Assembly: GCF_000621445.1 (NCBI RefSeq)
Contig: NZ_JHYI01000010.1
Location: forward strand, 124,001-188,000
Source of the DNA: Alkalihalobacillus bogoriensis ATCC BAA-922
GTDB lineage: Bacteria; Bacillota; Bacilli; Bacillales; Bacillaceae_F
Direction of reading: 5' to 3'
DNA length: 64,000 nt
Within the stretch, counting starts at the first letter, position 1, and every line of letters starts with the position of its first letter. Both the position numbers and the translations under genes were made by a program. This document shows, one piece after another, positions 62,361 through 64,000 of the stretch. The notes below the pieces were generated by a model, which was given only the letters and a program-made list of their open reading frames with translations, was not told where the DNA came from and made no database searches.

Positions 62361-64000
62361 TTAAATAATTTTCTTTTCCTTCTCAACCCTGTCATCAATC
62401 GCATTTTGTGCGTAATAAATTTCGGATTGCAAGTATTCCTTGTGCCTTTTTGTTTGTTCATCATCCCATTGGAATTCTTCTTTCATATAGGCAATAACCG
62501 CTTCTTTCCACTGTAGTACCCAATCAATATTGAAGAATAACGCTGCCGTACGCCGGTTGAAAAAATCGATAGGACTTGATGCCATTTCTTCTTCGATAGC
62601 GTATGTTAATTGAGCAAATACTGTTGGAGTTAATGGCTGTTCTGTTTCATTTGCCTGTTGTATTCGTACAAAGATCGAATCAACATTAGACCCGTATAAA
62701 GAGACTAATCGCTCTGCTTCACTTTCTGTTAATCCAATGGAAATCCCTTCTTTTGTTTTCTCCTTTTTAAATTTTTCAAACGAAGGTCCAACATCTCCAC
62801 CAGAAAGAATGATTTGGTCTGTTGTACAACGTTGTTCATTTCCTAATTCTTTCGCTACATAATCAACAATCCGCTCCGCCATTTTTCGATAGCCCGTTAA
62901 TTTACCGCCTGCAATCGAAATTAAACCGGAATTTGAAAAGAAGATCTCATCTTTTCTCGAAATTTCTGATGCGCTTTTTCCTTCTTCATGAATAAGTGGG
63001 CGTAAACCTACCCAACTCGATTCAATATCGGTTTTTGTAAGGTTAATTGACGGAAACATATAATTGACAGCATCAATAATATAATCACGATCTTTTTTTG
63101 TCACTCGTGGGTGGGCGATGTCACCTTCATAAAATGTGTCTGTTGTTCCTACATATGTTTTCCCTTGCCTTGGAATGGCAAAGACCATTCGTCCGTCATG
63201 TTCAGTATCAAAATATACAGCTTGTTTTAACGGAAATCGTTTTCCATCGATAACAAGGTGGATACCTTTAGTTAGATGAAGATATTTTTGTTTTTTAGAT
63301 TTATCTTTTTCTCTTAACGTATCAACCCATGGTCCTGCCGCATTTACTATTTTTTTCGCGTAAATCTCATGTTCTAAATTGTTTAAAGTATCCAATACTT
63401 TAACACCGACAACTTGATTATCACGGTAAATAAAATCAAGTGCTTTTACATAATTAATTGCTAAAGTTCCACGTGCCACCGCCTCTTTGATCACTTCCAA
63501 TGTCAACCGAGCATCATCGGTTCGATACTCGACATATATTCCGCCACCTTTTAATTTATCTTCGCGAATTAATGGTTCCTTTTGTAACGTTTCTTCTCTT
63601 GAAAGCATTTTTCTTCGTTCGTGTTTATGAACACCAGCAAGTGCATCATATACTTTTAACCCGATCGATGTTGCTGTTTTCCCAAAGGTCCCTCCTTTAA
63701 TCATTGGGAGTAACATCCACTCTGGTGTTGTAACATGTGGTGCATTTCGATAAACAATCGCTCGTTCTTTTCCGACTTCTGATACTAGCTTAATTTCAAA
63801 CTGCTTTAAATATCGAAGTCCCCCATGAACTAATTTTGTTGAGCGACTAGACGTTCCTGCTGCAAAGTCTTGCATGTCAATGACTCCAGTTTTTAACCCT
63901 CGTACTTGCGCATCTAGTGCTATACCAGCACCAGTAATTCCACCACCGATTACTAATAAATCGAGTTCATTTGATTTCATCTCTTCCAAATATGTTGAAC
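62361..64000 (-). CDS. glpD: aerobic glycerol-3-phosphate dehydrogenase GlpD (5' end outside window)
   Basis: At least 542 residues of an FAD-dependent glycerol-3-phosphate dehydrogenase, which oxidises glycerol-3-phosphate to dihydroxyacetone phosphate and feeds menaquinone. The FAD-binding LLVIGGGITGAGIALDA, then DFAAGTSSRSTKLVHGGLRYL (as DFAAGTSSRS and KLVHGGLRYL), VNAAGPWVD and SIAGGKLTGYRKMA are all conserved with B. subtilis GlpD. The frame is open to the right edge of the window and the N terminus appears slightly short, so the start is probably beyond 64000; a TTG at 63989 is the only in-window candidate near the end. Other glp genes are not visible. Confidence 0.94.
   Translation of the reverse strand, partial: STYLEEMKSNELDLLVIGGGITGAGIALDAQVRGLKTGVIDMQDFAAGTSSRSTKLVHGGLRYLKQFEIKLVSEVGKERAIVYRNAPHVTTPEWMLLPMIKGGTFGKTATSIGLKVYDALAGVHKHERRKMLSREETLQKEPLIREDKLKGGGIYVEYRTDDARLTLEVIKEAVARGTLAINYVKALDFIYRDNQVVGVKVLDTLNNLEHEIYAKKIVNAAGPWVDTLREKDKSKKQKYLHLTKGIHLVIDGKRFPLKQAVYFDTEHDGRMVFAIPRQGKTYVGTTDTFYEGDIAHPRVTKKDRDYIIDAVNYMFPSINLTKTDIESSWVGLRPLIHEEGKSASEISRKDEIFFSNSGLISIAGGKLTGYRKMAERIVDYVAKELGNEQRCTTDQIILSGGDVGPSFEKFKKEKTKEGISIGLTESEAERLVSLYGSNVDSIFVRIQQANETEQPLTPTVFAQLTYAIEEEMASSPIDFFNRRTAALFFNIDWVLQWKEAVIAYMKEEFQWDDEQTKRHKEYLQSEIYYAQNAIDDRVEKEKKII

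Overview
The window looks like a chromosomal segment of a low-GC, endospore-forming member of the Bacillaceae. Spore genes are scattered through it: a gamma-type SASP, a gerA-type germinant receptor operon, spoIIP and a CotX-like coat protein. Menaquinone genes are of the futalosine type (mqnB, mqnD) rather than the men type of B. subtilis, which points to the alkaliphilic or halotolerant Bacillus relatives; that placement is inference. No rRNA, tRNA, phage, insertion sequence or CRISPR array was seen. Most genes are on the minus strand.

1-10.6 kb is a zinc-limitation region. Three different CobW-family GTPases (798-1766, 3518-4456, and a ZagA/YciC orthologue at 9314-10519) each have a Zur-box-like palindrome just upstream. 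The first palindrome is shared with divergent folE2, the zinc-independent GTP cyclohydrolase. Genes co-transcribed with these GTPases are a methyltransferase, a deoxycytidylate-deaminase-like zinc enzyme and a SufU-like scaffold. A TetR-controlled ABC exporter, a small unknown gene and an expanded gamma-type SASP lie between them.

10.6-24.8 kb holds an unrecognised polytopic membrane protein, a membrane diguanylate cyclase, an iron-type alcohol dehydrogenase, an erythromycin-esterase-family protein, a gerA-C-D-B germination operon, a yfmT-yfmS-like pair (aldehyde dehydrogenase plus soluble chemoreceptor) and a short-chain dehydrogenase. 24.9-36.1 kb is the most unusual part: a GAF/LuxR regulator, then a closed seven-gene operon cheW-cheA(+CheW)-giant soluble MCP-cheR-cheB-HATPase-STAS ending in one terminator. 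It has no cheY, cheC, cheD or flagellar gene. The receptor has nine 56-residue repeats on each arm of its coiled-coil hairpin. The last two genes look like a partner-switching (RsbW/RsbV-type) pair, which suggests a chemosensory array whose output is a partner switch.

36.4-48.5 kb contains an SGNH hydrolase, a Gly-rich protein, a Dabb protein, a bactofilin plus M23 peptidase pair, spoIIP, a molybdopterin oxidoreductase, a GNAT, a TIM-barrel isomerase, a YkoGHI-like two-component/PepSY cluster and CotX. 48.6-52.0 kb is a TPP-riboswitch-controlled thiamin salvage operon (thiX-thiY-thiZ-tenA). 52.2-64 kb has ktrC, a UspA plus SulP pair, an MFS carrier, an S13 carboxypeptidase, a CbpA/CabP-like c-di-AMP-binding protein, mqnB-mqnD and glpD (running off the right edge).

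Two dispersed intergenic repeat families stand out. R1 (GGACAT-N2-GTTCCG units in mirrored orientation) occurs at three loci. R2 (about 110 bp, with a terminator-like hairpin at one end) occurs at eight loci, all right of 42 kb, and several copies sit directly behind stop codons of minus-strand genes. CDS starts were adjusted to the best Shine-Dalgarno sequence where the longest open frame had none.
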